From: Bacteriovoracaceae bacterium UBA4097
GTDB lineage: Bacteria > Bdellovibrionota > Bacteriovoracia > Bacteriovoracales > Bacteriovoracaceae
Assembly: GCA_002381765.1 (NCBI GenBank)
Contig: DFXX01000065.1
Location: forward strand, 1 to 35,509
DNA length: 35,509 nt
Reading direction: 5' to 3'
In this document: positions 23,189-32,205 of the stretch, one piece after another
How positions within the stretch are numbered: position 1 is the first letter of the stretch
Layout of the letters: the number at the start of each line of letters is the position of its first letter
Program-made: the position numbers and the translations under genes
Notes under the pieces: model-generated
Told to the model about the DNA's origin: nothing
What the model saw: only the letters and a program-made list of their open reading frames with translations
Database searches by the model: none

Positions 23189-26005
23189 ATGTTGAGAATT
23201 CTTAGCTTCATTCTTTTGGTTGGCATCTTGGCCTGTGGAAAGGTGCAAAAGCGAACTGAGAGAATTCAACTCTCCGGTGAAGGCAAAACATCTATTCTCG
23301 TTTTAGGAGGGGAGCTGACCGCAGATCTTAAGGATCAGGCCTCTCAGCTGGGAGTAAGTATTTCTGGCAGCTCAATTCTTAAAATAACGGGAGATATTTC
23401 TGCCATCCAGTCCCTTGATATACCTGTTACTGAACAGAATCTGGATTTCGTAATCGATACTCCAATTGAAAAAGTGCAAAGAGAAATCTTCCGACCCAGC
23501 ACTGACTCTCTTTATCAGGCAAAAAAAGAATTTGGCATTCTGGAGTTTTGGAAAAATCATCCAAAAGCTGATGGTCGCGATGTTGTCGTAGGAGTTATTG
23601 ACGACGGAATTTCGCCTAATCAATCGGGCCTTAGAATCACTACCACAGGGGCAAGAAAACTTCTCGCGAAGGGATCAAGCTCATCCTTTACGACTTTTGA
23701 TCTTATTAGTACCGATGAAGGTTTCAAAACAACAATTATAGAAGGTAAAAGTTTCTCCGGAGAACTGGACCTAAACCTTGATGGAGAAATCAATTCATGG
23801 GAAGCAACTGTCAATCAGGATGGATCTTTGATTTGTTTGGATCTTAATCGAGATAATTCTTTTGGCCCAGATGAGTGTAAGGGCTCATTCAGTAAGACGG
23901 GAGACTACTTCAACTTACCAAAGAAGAGAAATGTTACCCTACTTGCAGAAGTTAATTTAACAGATCGCAAGCTTCGTCTCACTCAACCGGAGATCGATGG
24001 AGATTCTCATGGCGAAGGTGTTGCAAGTGTAATGGCTGGATATAGAATGGGCAACTTACCAGGCTTTGATGGAGTAGCACCTGGTGCACAGATTGTTGAC
24101 TATGATCTTTCAGAATCCACCAATAAACTTAATGAAAATGAATATACCTTAGGCACCTTTCTTCTTGCTCTCGATTGGATGGCGGGCCAGGGAGTAGAAG
24201 TTGTTAACATTAGCTACTCACTGTTTTTTACAAATACTAAAACTCAAACCTTTATGGCACGTGCCCTGGATGCCCTGGTAAATAAACATAACATGATCAT
24301 TAGCTTTTCTGCAGGCAACAATGGTCCGGCCCTGGGCTCACTCAACAGAAGACTCATGTATCCGCCTTCAGTGCTTGTGGTAGGGGCCTATGTACCAAAA
24401 GAGCTTGATGAAAGAGTTCATGGAGTAACCGGCCTTCCAGAAGACGGTAGAGTTGTTTACTATTCAAGTAGAGGACCTGGGGCAGGTAGTGCTGGTCCCC
24501 TCATGATTGCTCCTCTTTCAAGCCTAACTCATTCCACTCCTGATCAGGGTTTTAGGGCCTTTAGTGGTACGAGCTCTGCCTCTCCCGCGATGGCCGGAGC
24601 TGCAGCAGTTCTCATATCCGCTATCAAGCAAGAAGGACTAAAAATAAATGCAGCAACGGTAGTACATGCTCTGAGACAATCGGCCAGGAGAATTGAAGGA
24701 GAGCCCTTTATCTCTCAAGGTTATGGCGTTCCACAAATTGCGAAGGCCTTAAGTATTTATCGATCACTGATGAGTGGAGAAAAATTTCTTTATGTTAATC
24801 ACACCGTCAATAAAGGAGGTCTTGATGGGACCACTGCTCAGGCCATCTTTGTAAAGAAATCTGAAGTTAATACTACTGAGAGCTATCGAGTATCATTCTC
24901 GGGAGCAATTTCACCCTTGGCTTCAGAGAGTACCACGATGGATCTGTTGATCCCTATCGAGATCGAATACACTGAGGGAATTAAAGGACCAAGAGAGTTA
25001 TGGGTAAGTGCTTCTTCCAGTCGAATTTCCGTCGATGTAAATATCGATGAAATGCTGAAGTCTGAACACGAAGCATTTGGAGAGATTAGACTTATCTCTA
25101 AACTCGATCATTCATTACTGGCGGTAATTCCGGTAACTGCTGTTGACGATCTTAATACACAGAAGTTTATCCGCAAAACAATCAAAGTCTCTTCTCAAGA
25201 AGGCAGCCGCCTTCATCTAGATGTCCCAAAGGGAATAAAGGGTTTAAAAGTTCGTGCTCGACTTCTAAGAGGAGAAAGAAAATTTCTCAATATCCTGACT
25301 TTTAACCCTGACTTCATTAGAACTAAGCAAATCGCCTTCACTGAAGATTTCATAATGCCTACCGATAGAGCTGGTCACTATCAATTGACTCTCGTTATGG
25401 TAGGTGGGACCGAAGAGGATGCCCTGGTCGAATTTGAAGTAGAAGCTGTAAACCTGGAAATCAAAACAAGAATCACGACTTCTTCAGAAGGTAAAATTGA
25501 AATATTAAACTCAGGATACCAGGCGCTACAAGGTGATATCATCGTAACTTCCGGGCCAACCGTCATCAAAAGCATGATCTTCAATAAAAATGGTACTCCT
25601 GAAGTAAGCCTCACGCTGAATAAAGGCACTTATGGAGTCTCTTTGAAACCAACGGCAGAATACGATCTAAGCTATTTTTATAGTAACTGCAGTATTATGA
25701 TTAAAGGGGAAAACGATACCTTTATCCCACATAAGGAAACGAGCTACACTGTCAGTGATGATCGACCTGTCAGCTTAAAATTCAGATGTACTCCCTTTGA
25801 CTTTGGCCTAGAGAGTTCAGAAGATATCTTTTGGCAAATGCTTATAACCAGCTCCCAGACTCCGTCAAAGATGAGGCTGGATATTGCCGGTAATTCTAAG
25901 AAAGTACTCAAACTCCCTAACCTTACCCCCGGAGTTTATACAATAGGATTTCTCAATCCAGTCAGCAATGATCAGATGACTTTAGGAAGAGTAGAAATTT
26001 ACTAG
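23189..26005 (+). CDS. Subtilase (S8) lipoprotein with EF-hand insertion, TPP II-like
   Basis: 938 residues, the largest gene here. Lipobox L-A-C (Cys 16), a short N-terminal region that may act as inhibitor, then an S8 domain with Asp 138 (G-V-I-D-D-G), His 274 (D-S-H-G-E-G-V), the oxyanion Asn in 'S-A-G-N-N-G-P' and Ser 462 (F-S-G-T-S-S-A-S-P). The Asp-His gap is long and holds two EF-hand-like loops, D-L-N-L-D-G-E-I-N-S-W-E (194-205) and D-L-N-R-D-N-S-F-G-P-D-E (218-229). 'F-D-G-V-A-P-G-A-Q-I-V' resembles tripeptidyl-peptidase II-type subtilases. About 400 further residues are strand-rich, likely beta-sandwich domains. It is outside the cytoplasm, so digestion of prey or envelope proteins is plausible. 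AAGGA upstream of the ATG. Confidence 0.92.
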   Translation: MLRILSFILLVGILACGKVQKRTERIQLSGEGKTSILVLGGELTADLKDQASQLGVSISGSSILKITGDISAIQSLDIPVTEQNLDFVIDTPIEKVQREIFRPSTDSLYQAKKEFGILEFWKNHPKADGRDVVVGVIDDGISPNQSGLRITTTGARKLLAKGSSSSFTTFDLISTDEGFKTTIIEGKSFSGELDLNLDGEINSWEATVNQDGSLICLDLNRDNSFGPDECKGSFSKTGDYFNLPKKRNVTLLAEVNLTDRKLRLTQPEIDGDSHGEGVASVMAGYRMGNLPGFDGVAPGAQIVDYDLSESTNKLNENEYTLGTFLLALDWMAGQGVEVVNISYSLFFTNTKTQTFMARALDALVNKHNMIISFSAGNNGPALGSLNRRLMYPPSVLVVGAYVPKELDERVHGVTGLPEDGRVVYYSSRGPGAGSAGPLMIAPLSSLTHSTPDQGFRAFSGTSSASPAMAGAAAVLISAIKQEGLKINAATVVHALRQSARRIEGEPFISQGYGVPQIAKALSIYRSLMSGEKFLYVNHTVNKGGLDGTTAQAIFVKKSEVNTTESYRVSFSGAISPLASESTTMDLLIPIEIEYTEGIKGPRELWVSASSSRISVDVNIDEMLKSEHEAFGEIRLISKLDHSLLAVIPVTAVDDLNTQKFIRKTIKVSSQEGSRLHLDVPKGIKGLKVRARLLRGERKFLNILTFNPDFIRTKQIAFTEDFIMPTDRAGHYQLTLVMVGGTEEDALVEFEVEAVNLEIKTRITTSSEGKIEILNSGYQALQGDIIVTSGPTVIKSMIFNKNGTPEVSLTLNKGTYGVSLKPTAEYDLSYFYSNCSIMIKGENDTFIPHKETSYTVSDDRPVSLKFRCTPFDFGLESSEDIFWQMLITSSQTPSKMRLDIAGNSKKVLKLPNLTPGVYTIGFLNPVSNDQMTLGRVEIY

Positions 26006-26664
26006 TAATTGATCCAACTTTTTCCATCATGAGAGATGTCTACTAAGCGTGCTTTTTCGGCACGCTTAGGGCTTCTTTCAATCCCAATAGCTTCCAGTTT
26101 CATCCTGTTAGCTGCCGCAAGCATACTACCCTGCCCGCAGAATGGATTCACCACAGTGTTAGAGTTAGTCTGCTCAGCAATAAAACGAGAAGCTATCAGA
26201 CAGGCCTCTAGACCCATTCCCCTTTGCCAGACCTTGTCTCCCATCGGAATGACATCTGCAGTGGATTTATCGATAGATGCACTCACCTCTTTGGAAAAGC
26301 AGAGAAGATGGGAGTAAGAAGGTTTTCCAAAGGTTGCGACACCAGCCGGGGCCCGACAAATAATCTTATGCCAGAGAAGATGGTGCCCCGCCTCTTCAGC
26401 GGCCTTTTGACAAAGGTACCCTTTATCAATCCATCTTCCTTCATGCTTAATATCAGATTGAAAGAAGATCGTAACACCATCGGGAGGACACCGTGACATG
26501 ATAAGAAGGGCCGTCGCCTTAAACCATACTTGCCACTCTTCTAACGAAAAGGAAGGAAACTCCGAGATGTCGGGCAAAGAGGCCACAAGCGAGCAGTTAC
26601 TTAAAACATCAGAATTTCCGAGCCATTTAATGGCATCTTCACAATGAACAATACGCTGGGCCAT
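26002..26664 (-). CDS. SAM-dependent methyltransferase-fold protein, possible DNA/RNA N-methyltransferase relative
   Basis: 220 residues, cytoplasmic. The C-terminal half has 'V-V-N-P-F-C-G-Q-G-S-M-L-A-A-A-N' (about 171-186) and 'G-I-E-R-S-P-K-R-A', the SAM-binding strand-loop pair of the amino-methyltransferase group. The N-terminal half carries 'A-S-L-P-D-I-S-E' at 28-35 where DNA and RNA amino-methyltransferases have (D/N/S)PPY. This circular order is as in beta-type enzymes. The conserved 'Q-S-D-I-K', 'L-W-H-K-I-I-C-R' and 'P-S-Y-S-H-L-L-C-F-S' suggest a defined family that I recall only as uncharacterised. No restriction gene is next to it. Its stop overlaps the subtilase stop by four bases. 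Confidence 0.7.
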   Translation of the reverse strand: MAQRIVHCEDAIKWLGNSDVLSNCSLVASLPDISEFPSFSLEEWQVWFKATALLIMSRCPPDGVTIFFQSDIKHEGRWIDKGYLCQKAAEEAGHHLLWHKIICRAPAGVATFGKPSYSHLLCFSKEVSASIDKSTADVIPMGDKVWQRGMGLEACLIASRFIAEQTNSNTVVNPFCGQGSMLAAANRMKLEAIGIERSPKRAEKARLVDISHDGKSWINY

Positions 26665-26760
26665 TTAAACTCCTTGTAACTTTTACCCATTCTTTCATAT
26701 AACTTTATCGGAAGAGAAGAATATGGGAGATGAAGCTATGATATCAAGGAGTATGGTCTT

Positions 26761-27183
26761 ATGAAAATCCTCATCTTAGCGAGCTTCTTGCTGACTTCAG
26801 CACTTAGTGCCGCGATCATAGATGACGCCAAAGGACTTATCGGAAGAACAGGACTTGGAAGAGAATATGGTAACGATATAGGGCCTTGTGAAATTACTAT
26901 TCAAGATGGATATTTAAAACTCGTGGGTGATTACTACTATTCAAGCTGGATAGAGTTATCCGCAAAGCTCATAAAAAGTTCGTCTCACGAAACGATCTAC
27001 CTCTCAAACGAAACAGGTGAGCGTCCTGGGGGCGATAAATGTGGAGATCAAGGAGGAATGATTAAATACAGAAAAAGTGCCAGCATCAATCATGATATTT
27101 CCAGGGTCTCCATTACAGAATCATTTCGATGTATCCTGGATGGATTTCAGAAATACTCAATTGAATATACTTGCCAATTATGA
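26761..27183 (+). CDS. Hypothetical secreted four-Cys protein
   Basis: 140 residues with AAGGAG before the ATG. A signal peptide ends A-L-S-A-A. Mature chain about 123 residues, strand-rich, with four Cys ('G-P-C-E', 'D-K-C-G', 'F-R-C-I' and 'Y-T-C-Q') that could form two disulfides. I recognise no domain. It is divergent from the methyltransferase-fold gene; the next gene on the strand follows 114 bases later. Confidence 0.6.
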   Translation: MKILILASFLLTSALSAAIIDDAKGLIGRTGLGREYGNDIGPCEITIQDGYLKLVGDYYYSSWIELSAKLIKSSSHETIYLSNETGERPGGDKCGDQGGMIKYRKSASINHDISRVSITESFRCILDGFQKYSIEYTCQL

Positions 27184-27297
27184 CTACCCATCAGTCCTTC
27201 TTAGCTTGCTGATTACCGCCATCATAGGAGTTAAGCTCTCGTAAATACTCATCTATTTTCGGCTAACGAAATCCCCGTGTTTACCGATAAGGTATTC

Positions 27298-27861
27298 ATG
27301 ATTTATTTAATTTTAGCATCACTTTTTACTTCGTTCAGTTTTGCGCAAACTCCTCTTCAAGGTCATCTGCTTGAACTCGAGTTAAAAGAGAAACTTAGAA
27401 ACGGCTCATGCTATGAGCGCTTCCAAAGCCTAAAAAAAATCTGGTCACAAAATTCCGAGGCCAAGAATCAGAAACTAATTCTCGAAGGAAGTATGGAGAA
27501 GGCATTTACCCGGGAAGAAATAGTTTCCATGAAGAATGTTAATCTACATGGCCTGCAAGGAAAAGTAAGAGGAACTGAAAAATTCATTAGAGGTGGTTAT
27601 TCATTTGCTCATAGTCCCTCTTTTCCCCATACCACTCCCGGCTGTGAGAAGGCCTATCAGGAGGAGGTGAAGGTTATCGATGTTCATGGTATGAAATGTC
27701 GAGAAGTAAAACTCACGCAGAATGGTTATCCAGATGCTGTTTATTACCAGATCTATTGTCAGGACTCAAAAAACTTGCTTATTAGTTTTGATCCTAAAAA
27801 TGAATTCTCGCCGGAAGAATTATTACCGAAAGATAAAATCTGTGTTCACTGTCAGAAGTAA
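27298..27861 (+). CDS. Hypothetical secreted Cys-containing protein with C-terminal CxxC
   Basis: 187 residues from the ATG preceded by AAGG at five bases; a GTG 21 bases earlier lacks a site. Signal peptide ends S-F-A-Q. Six Cys in the mature protein ('G-S-C-Y', 'P-G-C-E', 'M-K-C-R', 'I-Y-C-Q'), the last two as C-V-H-C three residues from the end. A terminal CxxC in an exported protein could bind metal or act as a redox pair; this is inference. No family recognised. It abuts the convergent DUF523 gene with no spacer. Confidence 0.6.
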   Translation: MIYLILASLFTSFSFAQTPLQGHLLELELKEKLRNGSCYERFQSLKKIWSQNSEAKNQKLILEGSMEKAFTREEIVSMKNVNLHGLQGKVRGTEKFIRGGYSFAHSPSFPHTTPGCEKAYQEEVKVIDVHGMKCREVKLTQNGYPDAVYYQIYCQDSKNLLISFDPKNEFSPEELLPKDKICVHCQK

Positions 27862-28290
27862 TTAATCGATTTCTTTAAGTTCAAAGCCCTCTTGATGAAG
27901 TAACTCAGAGAGAATACCTTTCCCTTCGATAAGTTTTCCTGAGAAAGTCCCATCATAAACTTGGTGGACACCACACATGGGGGACCTTGATTTTAGAATG
28001 GCCTTTTTAATTCCAAAAAGCCTGGCCACCTTCAAAGCTTCTTCTGCTCCTAACTTATACGAGTCAGTGACATCAATATTCTTATTGGTCATAATTCTGC
28101 CGTCGACCTGCTCAGAGGGATCACGAGGAGTAGAAAGCCCCCCCATTTGCTCAGGACAAACTGGAATGGCTTGACCCGCCTGAACAAGTGCCACCACTTC
28201 AGCTCTCTCCTGACTGCGACAATCAAAACGACAGTTAAGACCTGCAAGGCATGCAGAGACGATAATTTCGGGTGATGGTTTCTTGATCAT
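27862..28290 (-). CDS. DUF523 family protein (TudS-like)
   Basis: 142 residues. Family pattern: 'S-A-C-L-A-G-L-N-C-R-F-D' at the N-terminus, 'P-V-C-P-E-Q-M-G-G-L-S-T-P-R', and 'L-K-S-R-S-P-M-C-G'. The conserved Cys in these three blocks hold a [4Fe-4S] cluster in the characterised thiouracil desulfidase TudS, which removes sulfur from thiouracil. A similar desulfuration, possibly for salvage of thiolated tRNA bases, is inferred here. Extra Cys at the 'F-D-C-R' position is noted. Confidence 0.85.
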   Translation of the reverse strand: MIKKPSPEIIVSACLAGLNCRFDCRSQERAEVVALVQAGQAIPVCPEQMGGLSTPRDPSEQVDGRIMTNKNIDVTDSYKLGAEEALKVARLFGIKKAILKSRSPMCGVHQVYDGTFSGKLIEGKGILSELLHQEGFELKEID

Positions 28291-28337
28291 ACCTCGAATA
28301 TAACCTATAAAAGGACATTCGTGACTGTGTAAAACTT

Positions 28338-30314
28338 TCAGTACGAGATGATTCTCTCGAGTAAGACTCCGTAGTTCTGATCCCGGGAAGTCTCAGTACC
28401 AGTATTATTCTGAACTGAAGTATCCAAGTACCATCCTTTACCTAATGAGCGCCTGACACTGGTTGAAGTTGAACCTCCGGCACCAGTACCGACTCTTAAA
28501 GAATTTTTAGAACCTAGACCTATCTGGGCGGTAGCTCCTCTAGTTTCAGGATCATATCCAATGTACTCTACAGGACTTCCGGCGAGGAAATAAAGAACAG
28601 ACAATGAGAGAATACCCTGAGAGAGAAGTTGGTTTGTTCTTCCTGCCGCCGCTTTATCGTCAGGATTTAAGTCGGCCATAGGTCGCCCGAAAAGGAGAAC
28701 TGAGTAAATATCACTTTGAGGCAGCGGTGGCTCGCTAGTAAAGCTGTGTCGGGGATTTGAGACGGGCCCTTCTAAATGGAGGGTTATTTTATATTCGGGA
28801 AGTGGAAAAACAATTCTTCCTTTCATAACAGGATCAATTGGATAATCAAAAACAATCTTAAGTTCTTTTACGTGAATTGGTCTTTTGAAAACCGTTGTCT
28901 CAAGAGGCAGTATGTTTATGAAGCCGTCCTTGAGTTCTCCCTGCTTTATATTGAGCCCCAAATTTAATCTAAGAGCTTCATCCAGGAGATTGGAATCGAT
29001 ATGCAAGGCATTTTCACCTAGGGCTTCAAGCTTCAAGTCTAAATCAAGACTACTTTCATTCTCCGTTTTTCTCGCTTCTTTTTTTTGAGTCTTCTCCCTG
29101 ACCTCTGGGGTAATGATTCTTCCGTCCGGAAAGAACTGCGGTGGCAGAGAAGTTTTAGCTAGCCGAGGAAGTTGCAGAGCAACCTTCTTAAAATCAACTC
29201 CTAAGAAAGGAGAATCCGGAGAGAAGTTGCTTAGATTTAAGGGAACATTGCCAGTTAAGTTCATGAGAATAACTTGCTTTTCACCTGTAAGGTCAATATT
29301 AAGGAATGATTGAATAAGAACTTTCTCAGAATCTGCATGAGGAGCGACCTTCAAATCAACTTTCAAATCTCCATTCATAACATTTAGAGGAGCAGGCAGT
29401 ATCGTAAAGGGTCTGGGTGCATATCGCGCAAGACTCTCTTTTAATTTTGGAAGGACAAGGTGTGCCTTAGTATTAAGAAGTAGATTTTTACGGAAAGCGA
29501 CTGAATCAAAAGCGTTTTTAATAGGAAGATTGAGGTAAGAAGTCATATGAAACTCAATGGCCTCAATAGCTCCTGTTACATTAAGAGGGATGCCTTTTGA
29601 ACTCACCTGTCCTGTAAGTTTGAAATGCCGTAGAAAGACTTTCTCCAGTTGAGGTATATCAACCGGGAGTTCAAAGAAATCCGGACCAGTCAGCTTAAAG
29701 CTATCTGGATCTGCAGTAAGTTTAAACTTCATGGCCTCAATAGCCAGCTTCTTTGGATCCTTATTAATCCTGAAATCAAATTCGTGAACTTCATCTTTCA
29801 TACGAAGAGATATACTTTCAAAAAGAATATCCATATCTGGAACTTTCTTACTCCACAGCAGTTGCCAGTAAACCCAGATATCAGGGGGAGAGAATGCCTC
29901 ATCCTCCTTTTTATCACTTTCTTTAAGAGTAATCATGGTTTTCTTAGAGCGTATCTTAAAGGGCTCTTCCGTAAGGATCCTTAGACCTTCTCCATTGCTA
30001 AAAATGAGTTTGAAATCCCATGATAGTTCTTCAAGACAGCTCTTAACTAAAGCGGCTTCATGCTCATATATAAAACAGAAGTCTTTAAAACTTCCAGAGA
30101 GCTTTCGTTCATTCCACTTGATCCATTTATGATTCATTTCTGCTTCACTCCAGGACCATTCTTTCAGGATTTCGCTTTTTCTCAAAGCGAAGTCCAGCGT
30201 GGAAGGATTTAGAACTGAAAAGGGCCTGAAAAATAAAACCAGCACTAAGCTAAGAGCTCCCACTAAAAGGAAGACGAGAATACTTAGGAGCGAGTAGAGA
30301 ATGACTTTTTTCAT
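28338..30314 (-). CDS. tamB: Translocation and assembly module inner-membrane component TamB, short form
   Basis: 658 residues: N-terminal membrane anchor ('L-L-S-I-L-V-F-L-L-V-G-A-L-S'), a long strand-rich AsmA/TamB beta-groove region, and a C-terminal TamB domain with 'S-D-I-Y-S-V-L-L-F-G-R-P' and 'G-W-Y-L-D-T-S-V' near the end. TamB spans the periplasm and works with TamA in outer-membrane protein or phospholipid handling. It is about half the length of E. coli TamB (about 1260). Its start overlaps the tamA stop by one base (TAATG), which supports the pairing. Confidence 0.87.
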   Translation of the reverse strand: MKKVILYSLLSILVFLLVGALSLVLVLFFRPFSVLNPSTLDFALRKSEILKEWSWSEAEMNHKWIKWNERKLSGSFKDFCFIYEHEAALVKSCLEELSWDFKLIFSNGEGLRILTEEPFKIRSKKTMITLKESDKKEDEAFSPPDIWVYWQLLWSKKVPDMDILFESISLRMKDEVHEFDFRINKDPKKLAIEAMKFKLTADPDSFKLTGPDFFELPVDIPQLEKVFLRHFKLTGQVSSKGIPLNVTGAIEAIEFHMTSYLNLPIKNAFDSVAFRKNLLLNTKAHLVLPKLKESLARYAPRPFTILPAPLNVMNGDLKVDLKVAPHADSEKVLIQSFLNIDLTGEKQVILMNLTGNVPLNLSNFSPDSPFLGVDFKKVALQLPRLAKTSLPPQFFPDGRIITPEVREKTQKKEARKTENESSLDLDLKLEALGENALHIDSNLLDEALRLNLGLNIKQGELKDGFINILPLETTVFKRPIHVKELKIVFDYPIDPVMKGRIVFPLPEYKITLHLEGPVSNPRHSFTSEPPLPQSDIYSVLLFGRPMADLNPDDKAAAGRTNQLLSQGILSLSVLYFLAGSPVEYIGYDPETRGATAQIGLGSKNSLRVGTGAGGSTSTSVRRSLGKGWYLDTSVQNNTGTETSRDQNYGVLLERIISY

Positions 30315-32065
30315 TAAAAGCTTCCCCCTAATCCTATGTAGTAGTAATTACCAAAGTCCTCGTAGGGCCGAGTTGCATATCCTCTGGCCATGAAGGTTTG
30401 AACCAGGCCAATGGGAGAGAGCCAACGAACACCAAGCCCCGGCGATTGCCATCGTCTTGATTCTAGATCCCATGACCTCTCACTAAAGTAGGCACTATCT
30501 AAAAAAACAAAGCCCTCAAGAGCATCAATGAACAAATGTGTCTTTCTTAATTCAAGTTTCAAGCCTACTTTACTGAGCGCCCCCCTTCCGTTGTTATCCG
30601 GAAGTGTTCGAAGAAGAAATCCACGGATATCATCACTCCCCCCTCCATAGAACTTTACCGAGGGAGGAAGGCTTGCAATCGAAACATTATCTGGAACTAA
30701 GGTCGTAGCGGCCATGAGTCTTACTCCCCCAACAGCATTTCCTCTTCCCCATGGAGTAATTCTTTTCAATTTTACATAACTCGATTCGAGTTTTAAAAGC
30801 GGGTCGGAGAACCCAAACATAGGATCTCTCCAATCAAAATTTAGCCCAAACATATCTCCTTCTTGAGGATGGATATCGTAGAATTCATAATCATGAGAGG
30901 TCCATTGCAGGGCACCTTCTACCGATCCAGTTGAGAAAGTTCGAGTGCTATTGGTTTCTTCGATATGGAAAGTACCTGTTTGAAGAGTAGGCCCCAGAGT
31001 AAAAATCCAAAATCGATTAAAAAAATCAGAAGTCCATTTCATATGAGGCTCAAATCTCGCCACAAGTTCCTCATAATCAATTTGCGACTCGCGAACAATC
31101 TCAAATTGAGTCAGTAAGGATTGACGTGGTTTATCTTCCCAGAAAAAACTGTCAGCGGTAAGTGTTAATGATTGAGACCTAAAGGATGCTTGCAGGTTTG
31201 CTGTGAGTAAGGAGGCCATTCTTTCATAGCGGTTATGAGACCACCTTATGCGGGCCATGGGACCTACTTCTGTACTGGCCCCTGCTCCAAATCGAATTGT
31301 TCGTGGGTTACCTAAGATAAAACGCTGAGATAAAGAAAAGTTTTTTCCTTCGTCTGTACATTCCTCTAAGAAGTATGTTCCTTGAACAACTTCGGCCCGA
31401 AGCATTCTCTTCTCAGTAAGTGTTAGTAGTCTTTCATTGAATTTATCGCCAGCTTCAAAAGGGTAAAATCGCTCAAAGGCATTAGGATGAAGGCTTTCTA
31501 TAGGCTCTTTTCCTAGAATTCCGAAGTTGTGCTGATAAAGTCGGTTTAGATTAAGTCGTGCGAGTCGATTCTCTACATCAAACTCAGTCTTAGCCTCAGC
31601 ACAAGGATACCCCCGCTGTCTTAGAACAGATAGCCCATCAGATTCTATTCCATCCAGCAGTCCGGGAGTTACCTTCTTGTCGATAAAAAATCTCTCAATT
31701 TCATCATCTACATGTTTACTTTCATTCTTTCTTTCAGCTTGAACTTCGAGTTTTTTAAGGTAAGCGACCTTACCCACATGAACATGTAACGTTTCCCCTT
31801 CTATCTCGAAATGTGGATTCAGATATCCTCTGGATTGAAGAAACCCTTGAAAAAAAAACCTCGCTTGATAAGCGGGAATATTTTTATAGGCATTGAGTTC
31901 AGGATCGCCGCAGACCATTCTTTTTTCAGTCTCAGTGAGATCGATATCATCATCCCCATGGACAACGACTTCTGAGCAGATCTTGATCTCAGCCTGGGCC
32001 GCACCAACCAGCAGAAAGCTTATAAATGTAAGTATTAAGTGAATCATCGCAACTTTAACCTTCAA
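30314..32065 (-). CDS. tamA: Translocation and assembly module outer-membrane component TamA (Omp85 family)
   Basis: 583 residues. Signal peptide (G-A-A-Q-A), then POTRA-like segments to about residue 215 with repeated strand-helix-helix-strand units, then a 16-strand-type barrel. The Omp85 loop motif appears as 'G-G-S-D-D-I-R-G-F', and the last residue is Phe, as usual for outer-membrane barrels. The tamB gene follows directly. The start is uncertain: TTG at 32065 gives a basic signal-peptide n-region but has a poorly spaced ribosome site, whereas the ATG at 32047 lacks the basic residues but has GAAGG at a workable distance. Confidence 0.87.
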   Translation of the reverse strand: MKVKVAMIHLILTFISFLLVGAAQAEIKICSEVVVHGDDDIDLTETEKRMVCGDPELNAYKNIPAYQARFFFQGFLQSRGYLNPHFEIEGETLHVHVGKVAYLKKLEVQAERKNESKHVDDEIERFFIDKKVTPGLLDGIESDGLSVLRQRGYPCAEAKTEFDVENRLARLNLNRLYQHNFGILGKEPIESLHPNAFERFYPFEAGDKFNERLLTLTEKRMLRAEVVQGTYFLEECTDEGKNFSLSQRFILGNPRTIRFGAGASTEVGPMARIRWSHNRYERMASLLTANLQASFRSQSLTLTADSFFWEDKPRQSLLTQFEIVRESQIDYEELVARFEPHMKWTSDFFNRFWIFTLGPTLQTGTFHIEETNSTRTFSTGSVEGALQWTSHDYEFYDIHPQEGDMFGLNFDWRDPMFGFSDPLLKLESSYVKLKRITPWGRGNAVGGVRLMAATTLVPDNVSIASLPPSVKFYGGGSDDIRGFLLRTLPDNNGRGALSKVGLKLELRKTHLFIDALEGFVFLDSAYFSERSWDLESRRWQSPGLGVRWLSPIGLVQTFMARGYATRPYEDFGNYYYIGLGGSF

Positions 32066-32159
32066 TTCCTAAAGATGTTTATACATTAGTTTTAAGGATG
32101 AGAACAGAAGCAGCGGGGATTTTGAACTTAGATTATAGCTTGGCATGATGCTTTGTGCC

Positions 32160-32198
32160 GCATTAAGAAGTGAAGAGTCCTCCCTCACTTCTTAATGC
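32160..32198 (-). terminator. Strong hairpin after pmbA
   Basis: GCATTAAGAAGTGA (32160-32173) pairs perfectly, 14 bp, with 32185-32198 around an 11-base loop. It lies just beyond the pmbA stop. There is no T run on the minus strand, so it may stabilise the mRNA end or terminate weakly. Confidence 0.6.
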
Positions 32199-32205
32199 TG
32201 TTAAT

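Noticed and set aside
27277..27297. GTG start for the CxxC secreted protein
   Set aside because: It would put seven residues before the signal peptide, and AAGG correctly precedes the later ATG.
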